From contig OMUP01000208.1 in the NCBI GenBank assembly GCA_900314255.1, forward strand, positions 1 to 47,159: a stretch of DNA of 47,159 bases, written 5' to 3'. The notes under the pieces were generated by a model. The model was not told where the DNA came from, did not search any database, and saw only the letters and a program-made list of their open reading frames with translations. This stretch comes from an uncultured Lachnospiraceae bacterium (GTDB lineage: Bacteria > Bacillota > Clostridia > Lachnospirales > Lachnospiraceae). Shown here piece after piece: positions 35,514 to 43,972 of this stretch (its first letter is position 1; each line of letters opens with the position of its first letter). Position numbers and translations under genes: made by a program.

Positions 35514-36083
35514 ATGAGCGAGGAAGAAAAGAATACGGGAGCACAGCCGCAGTGGTATGTGGCGCATACGTATTCCGGCTATGAGAACAAAGTCAAGTCG
35601 GATATCGAGCAGACCGTAAAGAACCGCGAAGATCTGAAGGGAAGAATCGTCGCGGCTGCTGTCCCGACTGAAAAGGCGACAGTGGTCAAGGACGGAAAGT
35701 CAAGAACGGTGGACCGCAAACTGTTCCCGGGTTATGTGTACGTCAAGATGATTCAGGACGACCAGACCTGGTACGTTGTGCGCAACACCAACGGAGTGAC
35801 GGGATTTGTCGGCCCGGGGTCAAAGCCGCAGCCGCTTTCGGCGGATGAGGTCAGACAGCTGGGACTTGACGGACCGGAAGAGGCGGAAGCTGAACCGGTT
35901 GTCGAGTTCGCCGGCAGCGTGGGCGACAAGGTACGGATTATCTCGGGCGCATGGAGCGGATATGACGCCGTGATCCGGGAGATCAACAACAGCCGCCAGA
36001 CGCTTCAGGTAGGCGTCGAAGTATTCGGACGTGAGACACCTCTCACGATCGGATTCAAGGACGTCGAGATGATCGAGAAGTAA
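35514..36083 (+). CDS. nusG: Transcription elongation and antitermination factor NusG
   Basis: A 189-residue factor that binds RNA polymerase and couples transcription to translation. The NGN domain covers about residues 12-125 ([42 protein letters not shown]). The KOW domain at about 135-185 contains [18 protein letters not shown]. The linker is acidic ([13 protein letters not shown]). It lies between secE and rplK as in most bacteria. Confidence 0.97.
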   Translation: MSEEEKNTGAQPQWYVAHTYSGYENKVKSDIEQTVKNREDLKGRIVAAAVPTEKATVVKDGKSRTVDRKLFPGYVYVKMIQDDQTWYVVRNTNGVTGFVGPGSKPQPLSADEVRQLGLDGPEEAEAEPVVEFAGSVGDKVRIISGAWSGYDAVIREINNSRQTLQVGVEVFGRETPLTIGFKDVEMIEK

Positions 36084-36103
36084 CAGCATTCGCTGCTCCG
36101 TTT

Positions 36104-36145
36104 CACATGTGGGAGGCGCGGGCACGCGCCGCAACCACCACTTAT
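36104..36145 (+). promoter_or_regulatory. L11 leader hairpin
   Basis: GGCGCG (36115-36120) pairs with CGCGCC (36125-36130) around GGCA, and flanking GTGGGA and ACCACCAC can extend it. A similar GTGGGAGG...ACCACTT arrangement precedes rplA (about 36648-36685). These are probably ribosomal-protein leader structures. Confidence 0.55.
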
Positions 36146-36165
36146 TAACCAGGAGGTGCCACAAA

Positions 36166-36591
36166 ATGGCTAAGAAAATTACAGGATATATCAAGCTGCA
36201 GATTCCTGCCGGAAAGGCAACACCGGCTCCGCCGGTCGGCCCGGCACTCGGACAGCATGGCGTCAACATCGTTGAATTTACCAAGCAGTTCAACGCGAAG
36301 ACAGCAGATAAAGGGGATATGATCATCCCGGTTGTCATTACGGTTTACGCTGACAAGAGCTTCAGCTTCATCACGAAGACTCCGCCGGCAGCCGTTCTGA
36401 TCAAGAAGGCCTGCAAGCTGCAGAAGGCATCGGGCGAACCGAACAAGAACAAGGTCGCACAGCTCTCAAAGGAAGATCTGAAGAAGATTGCCGAGACGAA
36501 GATGCCTGACCTCAATGCCAACACGCTGGAAGCCGCTGAATCCATGATCCGCGGTACAGCAAGAAGCATGGGTGTCACGGTAGAGGAATGA
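36166..36591 (+). CDS. rplK: 50S ribosomal protein L11
   Basis: A 141-residue protein of the GTPase-associated centre. [20 protein letters not shown] and [21 protein letters not shown] are the L11 N-terminal signatures, and the 23S-binding C-terminal domain ends with [12 protein letters not shown]. The start at 36166 follows AGGAGGTG. It is followed by rplA in the usual order. Confidence 0.98.
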   Translation: MAKKITGYIKLQIPAGKATPAPPVGPALGQHGVNIVEFTKQFNAKTADKGDMIIPVVITVYADKSFSFITKTPPAAVLIKKACKLQKASGEPNKNKVAQLSKEDLKKIAETKMPDLNANTLEAAESMIRGTARSMGVTVEE

Positions 36592-36692
36592 TCATGAACA
36601 GAGGGGATAAGGAAGGACGCGTGACGTCCGGCCTCATCCGCTAAACGGTGGGAGGAAATTCCCATTCCGATACGACCACTTGGAGGTAGATA

Positions 36693-37388
36693 ATGAAAAG
36701 AGGCAAGAAGTACGTTGAGGCGGCGAAACTGATCGACCGCGCAACGCAGTATGAAGCAGCCGACGCTGTCAAGCTCGTGAAGCAGACAGCAACTGCTAAA
36801 TTTGATGAGACAGTCGAAGTTCACATCCGCACAGGCTGCGACGGCCGTCATGCCGATCAGCAGATCCGCGGCGCTGTCGTTCTTCCGCACGGAACCGGCA
36901 AGAAGGTCCGCGTTCTCGTATTTGCCAAGGGCGCCAAAGCCGATGAGGCAGAGGCAGCCGGCGCAGATTACGTTGGCGCTGAGGAGCTGATTCCGAAGAT
37001 CCAGAAGGAAGGCTGGCTGGATTTCGACGTTGTTGTTGCAACCCCGGACATGATGGGTGTTGTAGGACGTCTTGGCCGTGTCCTGGGCCCGAAGGGCCTG
37101 ATGCCGAACCCGAAGGCCGGCACCGTTACGATGGACGTTACCAAGGCTGTTCACGACATTAAAGCCGGTAAGATCGAGTATCGTCTGGACAAGAGCAATA
37201 TCATCCACGTTCCGGTCGGCAAGGCTTCCTTCACCGAGGAGCAGCTCGCAGACAACTTCCAGGCACTTATGAATGCCATCGTGAAGGCAAAGCCTTCAAC
37301 CGTCAAGGGCGCTTATCTGAAGAGCATCACGCTCACCACAACGATGGGCCCGGGCGTCAAGGTCAGCACCGCCAAGTATGTTGGCTGA
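36693..37388 (+). CDS. rplA: 50S ribosomal protein L1
   Basis: A 231-residue protein of the L1 stalk, a known translational repressor of its own operon in other bacteria. [14 protein letters not shown], the RNA-binding [20 protein letters not shown] loop and [17 protein letters not shown] are diagnostic. The start follows TTGGAGG. A new promoter begins just after its stop, so rplJ and rplL form a separate unit. Confidence 0.98.
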   Translation: MKRGKKYVEAAKLIDRATQYEAADAVKLVKQTATAKFDETVEVHIRTGCDGRHADQQIRGAVVLPHGTGKKVRVLVFAKGAKADEAEAAGADYVGAEELIPKIQKEGWLDFDVVVATPDMMGVVGRLGRVLGPKGLMPNPKAGTVTMDVTKAVHDIKAGKIEYRLDKSNIIHVPVGKASFTEEQLADNFQALMNAIVKAKPSTVKGAYLKSITLTTTMGPGVKVSTAKYVG

Positions 37389-37412
37389 GGCAGACCTGTC
37401 GAAGGTTCATGA

Positions 37413-37441
37413 TTGACATTCGATAGATCGAGGTGTAGAAT
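37413..37441 (+). promoter_or_regulatory. Promoter of rplJ-rplL
   Basis: TTGACA at 37413-37418 and TAGAAT at 37436-37441 with a 17-bp spacer, 25 bp after the rplA stop. Confidence 0.88.
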
Positions 37442-37477
37442 ACACCACGTCGGCTGAAAAGCCGGCACAAAGGATAT

Positions 37478-37650
37478 ATAATTTTACCTGAGACAGCTGG
37501 TCCCGAAAGGGTCAAAGAGAAATCGCCCGCCGAGGAGAACCGGAAGTTACGCTTTCGGTTTGCAGAAAAAGTGGCCCCGGCCGCTTTTCTGAAATGTCTG
37601 AATTTTCAGACCCCTCCGGCTTCAGGCCTGCGAGGGGTCTTTTTTTCGGG
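37478..37650 (+). promoter_or_regulatory. Ribosomal L10 leader with terminator
   Basis: The segment from CCTGAGACAGCTGG through CCGCCGAGGAGAACC fits the L10 leader, where L10(L12)4 binds and represses rplJL. It ends in a strong hairpin, AGACCCCTC and GAGGGGTCT (about 37608-37643), with TTTTTTT, which is either part of the attenuation mechanism or a regulated terminator. Confidence 0.85.
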
Positions 37651-37698
37651 TAGGATTACCATCCTTAAAAATTTTGTGGATAAGGAGGTAAAGCAAGC

Positions 37699-38199
37699 AT
37701 GGCAAAGGTTGAGATCAAAAAGCCGATCGTAGACGAAATCGCTGCCAACATGAAAGATGCACAGGGCGTTGTTGTTGCAAAATACCAGGGCATCACAGTA
37801 GAGCAGGACACGAAGCTGCGCAGACAGATGCGCGAGGCTGGCGTGATCTACAAGGTCTACAAGAACACGCTTGTGAAGAAAGCAATTGCCGGTACAGAGT
37901 TCGAGGGACTCGCTGATTCCCTGGAAGGACCGACCGCTGTTGCAATCAGCAAGGATGACGCAACAGCTGCGGCAAGAGTTCTGGCTAATTTCGCCAAAGA
38001 GGCACCGTGCCTTGAGCTCAAGGCAGGCGTCGTGGAAGGCAAGTTCTGCGATGCAAAGGCAATCGCAGAAATCGCAGCAATCCCGAGCAGAGATGTACTT
38101 CTCTCCAGACTTCTGGGAAGCTTCCAGTCCCCGATGGCCAATTTCGCACGTGTCATCAAGCAGATCGCCGAGAAGAAGGGCGAGGAACCGGCAGCCTGA
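37699..38199 (+). CDS. rplJ: 50S ribosomal protein L10
   Basis: A 166-residue base of the ribosomal stalk that binds L7/L12 dimers and, in complex with them, its own leader RNA. DAQGVVVAKYQGITVEQDTKLRR, VIYKVYKNTLVKKAI and the C-terminal L7/L12-binding helix are typical. The start follows AAGGAGG. It is followed by rplL. Confidence 0.98.
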   Translation: MAKVEIKKPIVDEIAANMKDAQGVVVAKYQGITVEQDTKLRRQMREAGVIYKVYKNTLVKKAIAGTEFEGLADSLEGPTAVAISKDDATAAARVLANFAKEAPCLELKAGVVEGKFCDAKAIAEIAAIPSRDVLLSRLLGSFQSPMANFARVIKQIAEKKGEEPAA

Positions 38200-38297
38200 G
38201 AAAGGCAGCCTGATGGCGGCATTCCGTAACCGATGTGCCGCATGACAAATGGCATCCGCCCGCGCGGCTGCCGCATCATTTGAAAAGGAGAAAAATC

Positions 38298-38660
38298 ATG
38301 ACTACACAGGAAATCATCGAGGCCATCAAGGGCCTGTCTGTTACAGAACTGAATGACCTGGTTAAGGCTTGCGAGGAAGAGTTCGGCGTTTCCGCATCCG
38401 CAGGTGTTGTTGTTGCCGGCCCGGCTGCTGCTGCTCCGGAAGAAGAGAAGACCGAGTTCGACGTTGAGCTGACTGAGATCGGCCCGAACAAGATCAAGGT
38501 TATCAAGGTTGTTCGTGAGATCACCGGCCTTGGCCTGAAGGATGCTAAGGACCTCGTTGAGGCAGCTCCGAAGGTTGTAAAGGAAGGCGTTGACAAGGCA
38601 ACTGCTGAAGATATGAAGAAGAAGATCGAAGAGCAGGGCGCTAAGGTTACCCTCAAGTAA
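38298..38660 (+). CDS. rplL: 50S ribosomal protein L7/L12
   Basis: A 120-residue stalk protein. The N-terminal dimerisation part is [20 protein letters not shown], then an Ala/Gly/Pro hinge, then the factor-binding C-terminal domain [20 protein letters not shown] and [16 protein letters not shown]. The start at 38298 follows AAAGGAG. A terminator follows, and rpoB does not come next as it does in most bacteria. Confidence 0.98.
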   Translation: MTTQEIIEAIKGLSVTELNDLVKACEEEFGVSASAGVVVAGPAAAAPEEEKTEFDVELTEIGPNKIKVIKVVREITGLGLKDAKDLVEAAPKVVKEGVDKATAEDMKKKIEEQGAKVTLK

Positions 38661-38701
38661 TTTATACCGCTTACCACTTCAATTTGATCGAACGTATGGA
38701 A

Positions 38702-38734
38702 GCCCGTCCGGAAGAAATTCCGGGCGGGTTTTCT
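38702..38734 (+). terminator. Terminator of rplL
   Basis: GCCCGTCCGGAA pairs with TTCCGGGCGGG around GAAA, with one T-G pair, followed by TTTTCTTT. Confidence 0.9.
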
Positions 38735-38804
38735 TTGGCGCATAAGCCAGTGACGAAGCAGACGGCCAGCCGGCGCACTTTTGGGCTTGAATCTGGCCCG
38801 CCGT

Positions 38805-39648
38805 GCATCGGAAATGGGCTTGCTGGCTGATTCCGGTGCGCATTTTGGCCCGGGTAGGGCTCGCCGCGCATCGGAAATGGGCTTGCCGGCTGATTCCGGT
38901 GCGCTTTTTGGCTTGAATCGGGCGTGACGTGCATCGGAAATGGGCTTGCTGGCTGATTCCGGTGCATTTTTTGGCCCTAATCCGGTCTGCCGAGCACCGG
39001 AATCAGCCTCCTGGTGATTTCCGATGACAATCCGCCTTTAATCAGGCGTTTTGGCGCATCGGACTGACTTGATTTCCGGATTTTGCTGACTCCTGCTTCC
39101 CAGAGCACCCCGCCGGCGCACCGGAAGCAAGCTTGTTCCTCATTTCCGGTGACACGGGAAGTTCTGCTTTCGGCGAAGCGCATCGGAGGCAAGTTTGTTT
39201 CTCATTTTCGCTGATCCGGACGGTTACAAAGCCCGCCACGCATCGAGAGCAAGCTTGTTCTTCATTTCCGGTGCGCTGCCAGGTGTTTACCGGGCCTGCC
39301 GTGCACCGGAAAAGAACTTTCCGGCGATTCCGATGCGAATTTTGGCCCTAATCCGGCCTGCCACGCACCGGAATCAGCCTCCTGGTGATTTCCGATGACA
39401 ATCTGCCTTCAATCAGGCGTTTTGGCGCATCGGATTGACTTGATTTCCGGATTTTGCTGACTTCCCGGCCTCGAATCACCCCGCCGGCGCACCGGAAGCA
39501 AGCTTGTTCCTCATTTCCGGTGACCCGTCCGGTTCAGCTTCAGGCGAAACGCACCGGAAACAAGCTTGTTCCTCATTTCCGGTGACCCGGTCGGTTCAGC
39601 TTCAGCCGAAACGCATCGGAGACAAGCTTGTTCCTCATTTCCGCTGAT
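38805..39648 (+). repeat. Palindromic repeat array D (14 units, about 62 bp apart)
   Basis: Units with left arm GCAYCGGAA begin at 38805, 38868, 38931, 38994, 39056, 39118, 39180, 39240, 39303, 39365, 39427, 39489, 39551 and 39613. Intervals are 60-63 bp. Right arms are near TTCCGGTGCG or TTTCCGGTGAC. Half the units carry the internal palindrome CAAGCTTG. Units 4-6 and 10-12 are near-identical copies 371 bp apart. The array fills the space between rplL and the NCS2 permease, where rpoB would be expected. From 39649 to 39800 I see no gene, only AT-rich leader sequence toward the permease promoter. Confidence 0.9.
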
Positions 39649-39832
39649 CCGGCACTTTCGGCTCTCACACTCCCACGCGCCCTCGCCACGAGCCTCTTGT
39701 CGAAAAGCCCGTTTTTAAGCCATTTTGGTGAATGTTTCGGAATTTTTCGCTCCGGCCCGGCCAAATATGTTAAAAAGGTAAAAACTGTAAAGAAAATATT
39801 AATTGTCACTTTCATAAATTATCACAGCATAG

Positions 39833-39838
39833 TATAAT
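39833..39838 (+). promoter_or_regulatory. Candidate -10 box of the purine permease operon
   Basis: TATAAT at 39833-39838, 71 bp before the permease start. No good -35 at 16-18 bp; TTGTCA at 39803 is 24 bp away. No purine riboswitch core was found in the leader. Confidence 0.45.
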
Positions 39839-39908
39839 AATCTGCGTTGGCCCGCGCGGGGCTTTTGCACGGCAGAGGTCCCGGCTGATTTCAAAAGGGA
39901 GGAGTAAT

Positions 39909-40970
39909 ATGAACGCAATTTTAACAGACATCATGGCGGTCATCGGCGTTGTGCTGAACGGACTGCCGCAGGGACTGCTTGCGCTCTCGCTCGGATTTGC
40001 CTCGATTCCGACAGCAATGGCATTCTTCGTCGGTGCCGTCGGCAATGCGGTCACACAGAACGTAGCGCCGATCTCGTTCCAGGCGGAGACCATTACCTAC
40101 GCCGGAACCTCAGGCAAGAACCGCTCGGAGCGCTGCACGATGATCTTTATCGGCGGTGTGATCATGGCGATCGTCGGCCTTACCGGCACGCTCACACGAA
40201 TCGTTGATTTCATCGGAGTGGATATCGCAAGCGGCATGATGGCCGGCGTCGGCCTGATCCTGGCGAAAACAGCGGTTGACATGATCCGCTCGGACAGACT
40301 TTCCGGATTTGTTTCTCTGGTTTCCGCGCTGATCACCTACTATATCTTCAGGAGCAGCAGCAATGTTCTTGTGTACACCATTCTGGTCTCTGTCGTTGCT
40401 TCCTGCGTGGCGTCTGCGATCTTCCAGAAGGGTGAAAGAAAGACCATCAAAGTTGAGGACGACAACTTCAAGAGACAACCGTTTACCTTCAACACCAATG
40501 TAATCATCGGAGCACTTGGCATGGCCTGCCTGAACATCGGTTCCAACATCTCCTTCGGTTCCATCACATCTGCTATGGCGCCGAACGCACATTACAATGT
40601 GGACCAGCTGACATTTATCTCGTCTCTGGCTGATATGTGCTCGTCGTTCTTCGGCGGCGCACCGGTTGAGTCGATTATCTCCGCAACCGCGGCTGCTCCG
40701 CACGCTGTCATCGCCGGCATCGCGATGATGGTTGTGATCGGCGTCATCCTGCTCACCGGCCTTCTTCCGAAAATCGGACGCTACGTTCCGAGTTCGTCCA
40801 TCGCCGGATTCCTGTTTGTACTTGGCGTCTTCAAGACCGTCTGCCTTGACGCTCCGACTGCGCTTGCAACCGCACCGGCTGTCGGCGGTCTGACCATGGC
40901 AGTAACCGCAATTTCCAACCCGTTCTTCGGGATGCTCGCCGGCATCGCCGCAAGACTGCTCGGACTTTGA
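39909..40970 (+). CDS. NCS2-family purine permease (short form)
   Basis: A 353-residue multi-span transporter with about ten to eleven hydrophobic segments. LGFASIPTAMAFFVGAVGNAVTQNVAPISFQAET near the N-terminus, GVDIASGMMAGVGLILAK and GGAPVESIISATAAAPHA recall nucleobase:cation symporters of the NCS2/AzgA group. It is shorter than the usual 430-450 residues, without obvious truncation. The start follows GGGAGGAG. The phosphoribosyltransferase 20 bp downstream suggests coupled uptake and salvage of a purine base; the exact base is not readable. Confidence 0.8.
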   Translation: MNAILTDIMAVIGVVLNGLPQGLLALSLGFASIPTAMAFFVGAVGNAVTQNVAPISFQAETITYAGTSGKNRSERCTMIFIGGVIMAIVGLTGTLTRIVDFIGVDIASGMMAGVGLILAKTAVDMIRSDRLSGFVSLVSALITYYIFRSSSNVLVYTILVSVVASCVASAIFQKGERKTIKVEDDNFKRQPFTFNTNVIIGALGMACLNIGSNISFGSITSAMAPNAHYNVDQLTFISSLADMCSSFFGGAPVESIISATAAAPHAVIAGIAMMVVIGVILLTGLLPKIGRYVPSSSIAGFLFVLGVFKTVCLDAPTALATAPAVGGLTMAVTAISNPFFGMLAGIAARLLGL

Positions 40971-40990
40971 TTTAAGAGGAAATATCAATC

Positions 40991-41563
40991 ATGGCAAATT
41001 CTTACGAAATTGATCTGTACGGAATCAAACGCACGCTTCCGCTGATCCCGATCGATGACAAAACCGCGTTCGCCAGCTTTGTCATCATCAGCGACACGGA
41101 ACTCATCAGCCGCGCCGCCGGAGAACTTATCAAAAAAATAGGCGATGTAGATGTGCTGGTGACGGCCGAGGCCAAGGGTATTGCTCTGACCTATGAGATG
41201 AGCCGTCAGCTGGGAATGAAGGACTTTATTGTCGCCCGCAAAGGTATCAAGAACTACATGAGAAATTACATCGGCGTCGAAGTGAATTCGATCACGACCG
41301 CTGGCACACAGCATCTGTATCTGGACGAGGCAGATGCTGACAAGGTGCGCGGCCGGCGCGTCTGCCTGGTGGATGACGTGATCTCCACCGGCGAGTCGAT
41401 CCATGCCATTGATGAGCTCGTGAAAAAGTCGGGCGGCAATGTGGTGTGCCGTGCCGCGGTTCTCGTGGAAGGCGGTGCCGCCGCGCGCAAGGACATTGTG
41501 TTCCTGCAGAAACTACCGCTGTTCAGGAAAAATGCGGCGGGAGAGTATGAGCCGATGAACTGA
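40991..41563 (+). CDS. Purine phosphoribosyltransferase-like protein
   Basis: A 190-residue type I phosphoribosyltransferase related to adenine or xanthine enzymes. VCLVDDVISTGESIHAI is the PRPP-binding motif, VLVTAEAKGIALTYEMSRQL the PPi loop region, and RKGIKNYMRNYIGVE the flexible loop. It should convert a free base and PRPP to the nucleotide in the cytoplasm. The start follows AGAGGAAAT, and it is co-transcribed with the permease upstream. Base specificity (adenine, xanthine or other) is not determined. Confidence 0.83.
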   Translation: MANSYEIDLYGIKRTLPLIPIDDKTAFASFVIISDTELISRAAGELIKKIGDVDVLVTAEAKGIALTYEMSRQLGMKDFIVARKGIKNYMRNYIGVEVNSITTAGTQHLYLDEADADKVRGRRVCLVDDVISTGESIHAIDELVKKSGGNVVCRAAVLVEGGAAARKDIVFLQKLPLFRKNAAGEYEPMN

Positions 41564-41622
41564 TCCATGCGCACTACCGGCGCGCAGGAACAGCGCCGAA
41601 AATACACACAGATAACAAAGAA

Positions 41623-41673
41623 CGGCACGAAGGCAGAATCCCTTTGAGAAAGTTGCCGGAGTGCCGGTTTTAT
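41623..41673 (+). terminator. Terminator after the phosphoribosyltransferase gene
   Basis: CGGCAC (41623-41628) with inner GGCA pairs with inner TGCC and GTGCCG (41661-41666), followed by GTTTTATT. The stem is interrupted, so strength is moderate. Confidence 0.65.
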
Positions 41674-41753
41674 TATCAGTTTTCAATAAAACATTCATTC
41701 ACTTTATAAAAAAAGAACAATCACAACACAAATTGTCCACAATTGTCCGGTAT

Positions 41754-41873
41754 TATACAGAATATAAGAACGAACAGAACAAACACCTGACCCCCACAGG
41801 CTGCTCGCTCTTATAACAAGTTTTCATACTTTCCCCCTCTTTTGGCCCCTGCACGTAAGCAGGGGCTTTTTTT
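41754..41873 (+). ncRNA. Candidate small RNA of about 100 nucleotides
   Basis: TTGTCC (41733-41738) and TATACA (41754-41759) form a weak promoter with a 15-bp spacer. The stretch 41765-41844 has no open frame with a ribosome binding site and ends in a strong terminator, GCCCCTGC (41845-41852), ACGTAA and GCAGGGGC (41859-41866), plus TTTTTTT. A promoter-terminator pair with no gene inside suggests an sRNA. Confidence 0.4.
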
Positions 41874-41911
41874 CGCGCATAAGCAGCAACGCGCCGCGTG
41901 GCTTATGCGCG
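41874..41911. repeat. 11-bp perfect inverted repeat
   Basis: CGCGCATAAGC at 41874-41884 and GCTTATGCGCG at 41901-41911, with an inner ACGCG-C-CGCGT palindrome. No T tract follows on either strand. A GCGCATAAGCC remnant occurs after the rplL terminator (about 38738-38748). Confidence 0.8.
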
Positions 41912-41984
41912 AAGGGGGGAGCCGGCACTGGTGCAGGGATGAAAAGACTTTAGACGGAGTGTCGTAACCTTCATATGTACATAT

Positions 41985-43202
41985 TTATTCCAGAGAGATT
42001 TTGCTGATGCCGTTACTCGTCACGAAGTACCATGGTGCTTTCGAATCCTTCAAAAGATCGTTTTTTTCTGCAATCAGCGCTCTGGGACCGGTTGAGTCTG
42101 TCACATCAAAATCCATGTCTTCGATGTAGATATGATGTTGAAAAATCCGGACGTGCGGTTTGGATATTCTGCTTTGAATGGCTTCGGAAGGAATTGTTTT
42201 AACAAGAGTTCCGTTTTCGTCCGTGATGTAGATGTCAGCTTTGCGGCTGTCGGAGGAACAGGCTGCGGTAAAGAAATACTGTCCATCGAAGGTCAGCTTT
42301 CCGCCCTGCTGGGCGAAAATGGTATCCTCTTTTGACTCGGGATCGAATTTGTGAACCGGAGAGTATTGGCCGGATCCAGGGGCTTGAATACAGTAATATA
42401 TGAGGGATCCTTTCTTGGTATAGTGAATCCGTCCATTGTCCGCCGTCAGGATAGTCTGCGGTTTTCCTGTGCGCAAATCAATTGCGATGAGCTCTGAACA
42501 GAGTGAGTCTGATGAAATGTATGTTGTATCAGTCAGCCACAGCGTATCGTCTGAGGTGTGCAGATCAGAAAGGCTGTGCTCTCTTTCCTGATCGGGGCTT
42601 TCATACAGCAGCTGTGCGCGCTGATCATGTTCGAGTGGCTGCATAAATACCTTATAGGAATATGATGAGTTCCCGGATGGACCGAGATCACAGATCATGT
42701 AAAGGGTATCTTTATAGATTACAGTCTGCTTTGCTCCGGGAGTTGTGCCGTCAATATTCTGGAAACCGTAATCAGTACGGTCGGAGCCGTCAGACTTTAC
42801 GGAATATAGGGATGCCATATTACCTTTACCGGGAACATTATGGAATGCCCACAGATAGATACGATTGTTATACAGAGTGATACTGTTGTTGATTGATCCG
42901 AAATATGCATCACAGTTTTCATTGTTATGCCTGCAGTTAATCTTGCGGCAAAGTTTTACAATCTGACCGGATGCATCATCGAAATAATACAGATACTCGG
43001 AATCATCTATCGCATAGGTCATATCATAGAAATAAATGCCTTCATTTGTATCGTCACCCATAGCATCAACTGTGCAGGCAAACTGGTGAATGCAGATGTC
43101 AGTATCGCCGGAAGTGTCGGAGACTTCTTTTGTGGGAACAAAAGAAGTGCACCCGGAAAAGAAAATGCAGAGTAATAGGCAGAGATACAGCGACCGTTTC
43201 AT
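41985..43202 (-). CDS. Lipoprotein with probable beta-propeller domain, function unknown
   Basis: A 405-residue lipoprotein: MKRSLYLCLLLCIFFSGC gives lipid Cys18. The body contains repeated short beta-type segments of the form IYFYDMTY, EYLYYFDD, RIYLWAFH, DTLYMICD and DTLWLTDT, with Asp/Gly turns, as in WD-like or DUF5050-type propellers. I do not recognise a named family with confidence. The start follows AGGGAGGT. Codon use and base composition are more AT-rich than most of the window. A smaller secreted protein gene lies upstream on the same strand, separated by a terminator. Confidence 0.8.
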   Translation of the reverse strand: MKRSLYLCLLLCIFFSGCTSFVPTKEVSDTSGDTDICIHQFACTVDAMGDDTNEGIYFYDMTYAIDDSEYLYYFDDASGQIVKLCRKINCRHNNENCDAYFGSINNSITLYNNRIYLWAFHNVPGKGNMASLYSVKSDGSDRTDYGFQNIDGTTPGAKQTVIYKDTLYMICDLGPSGNSSYSYKVFMQPLEHDQRAQLLYESPDQEREHSLSDLHTSDDTLWLTDTTYISSDSLCSELIAIDLRTGKPQTILTADNGRIHYTKKGSLIYYCIQAPGSGQYSPVHKFDPESKEDTIFAQQGGKLTFDGQYFFTAACSSDSRKADIYITDENGTLVKTIPSEAIQSRISKPHVRIFQHHIYIEDMDFDVTDSTGPRALIAEKNDLLKDSKAPWYFVTSNGISKISLE

Positions 43203-43235
43203 AATACCTCCCTGACCTGATAATCTAATAATGAA

Positions 43236-43285
43236 AAAGTCTCAGGCTCTGTATATATTGAAAAGCTTTACAGAGCCTGAGATTT
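43236..43285 (-). terminator. Terminator of the small secreted protein gene
   Basis: TCTCAGGCTCTGTA and TACAGAGCCTGAGA form a 14-bp stem; on the minus strand it is followed by CTTTTTC. Reading the other way it ends in TTTTATTA, so it may be bidirectional. Confidence 0.88.
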
Positions 43286-43296
43286 TATTAGTGTTA

Positions 43297-43665
43297 TTAT
43301 GGAGCAATTATTGTTTGATATGCCTTAATATCATTAACACATCCCGTGACAGTAGCTCTGATGCAATAGCGGCCTGTTCCTGCATACCATACAGTAGCTG
43401 CTGAGGTTCCAGGATCGGTGTAGGATCTAACTGTTGTAAAATACGTACCGTTTTCATCAAACATTATCGAAGCTATTGCTTCTACATTATGGGCTTCCAA
43501 GCAAGTGATCCCACAAGTCACCTTTGAGGTGGTTGCGGAATAGTTCATATGAAAACTAAGATTATTGCATGTTCCACTATAGCTTCCGCTAGAGGCATAG
43601 ACATTTATACCACGACAAAAAAGCAAAAGTACAATACACAGTAAACCTATTAAATATTTTTTCAT
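43297..43665 (-). CDS. Small secreted Cys-containing protein, unknown
   Basis: A 122-residue protein I do not recognise. MKKYLIGLLCIVLLLFCRG then INVYASSG is a signal peptide with a likely cleavage after VYA. The mature part is about 95 residues with five Cys and a beta-rich, Thr/Ser-rich sequence (TVRSYTDPGTSAATVWYAGTGRY). No clear Shine-Dalgarno precedes ATG 43665; the frame extends to GTG 43734, which lies inside a GGAGG and seems unusable. The gene is AT-rich compared with the rest. It may be a secreted small domain working with the adjacent lipoprotein. Confidence 0.7.
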   Translation of the reverse strand: MKKYLIGLLCIVLLLFCRGINVYASSGSYSGTCNNLSFHMNYSATTSKVTCGITCLEAHNVEAIASIMFDENGTYFTTVRSYTDPGTSAATVWYAGTGRYCIRATVTGCVNDIKAYQTIIAP

Positions 43666-43925
43666 AATATTTCTGTTCGAAGGAGACAACAAATAGCAGA
43701 AATATAAAATATAAGTTATTAGATTTTGACGCACCTCCGATCTTTGTACGGACGAAATTGGTAAAAATTATGAATTATCACGAGTTTATCTAAAAAAATT
43801 ATAAATTATTAACAAATATATGTCAAGATGAGACAGTATTGAAGTAGGGCTGTTTCACGAATTTTACATGTGCCTGTAATTCTTTTTGAGATGCCGTTGT
43901 GCCTGTCGTTTTCCCGGCCTGGTAT

Positions 43926-43933
43926 TGTATAAT
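43926..43933 (+). promoter_or_regulatory. Candidate -10 of the ABC ATPase gene
   Basis: TGTATAAT about 40 bp before the ATPase start; no convincing -35. The 43735-43925 stretch upstream is AT-rich with no gene. Confidence 0.45.
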
Positions 43934-43972
43934 CAGGAAAAGAAGTTCGTGATGACCGGGAAGGAAAAGGGT

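Noticed and set aside
38671-39398. Small open frames inside arrays A-D as genes
   Set aside because: They arise from the repeat itself, lack ribosome binding sites, and the 62-bp period shifts frame at each unit.
39649-39908. Purine riboswitch before the NCS2 permease
   Set aside because: Looked for the conserved purine aptamer core and did not find it.
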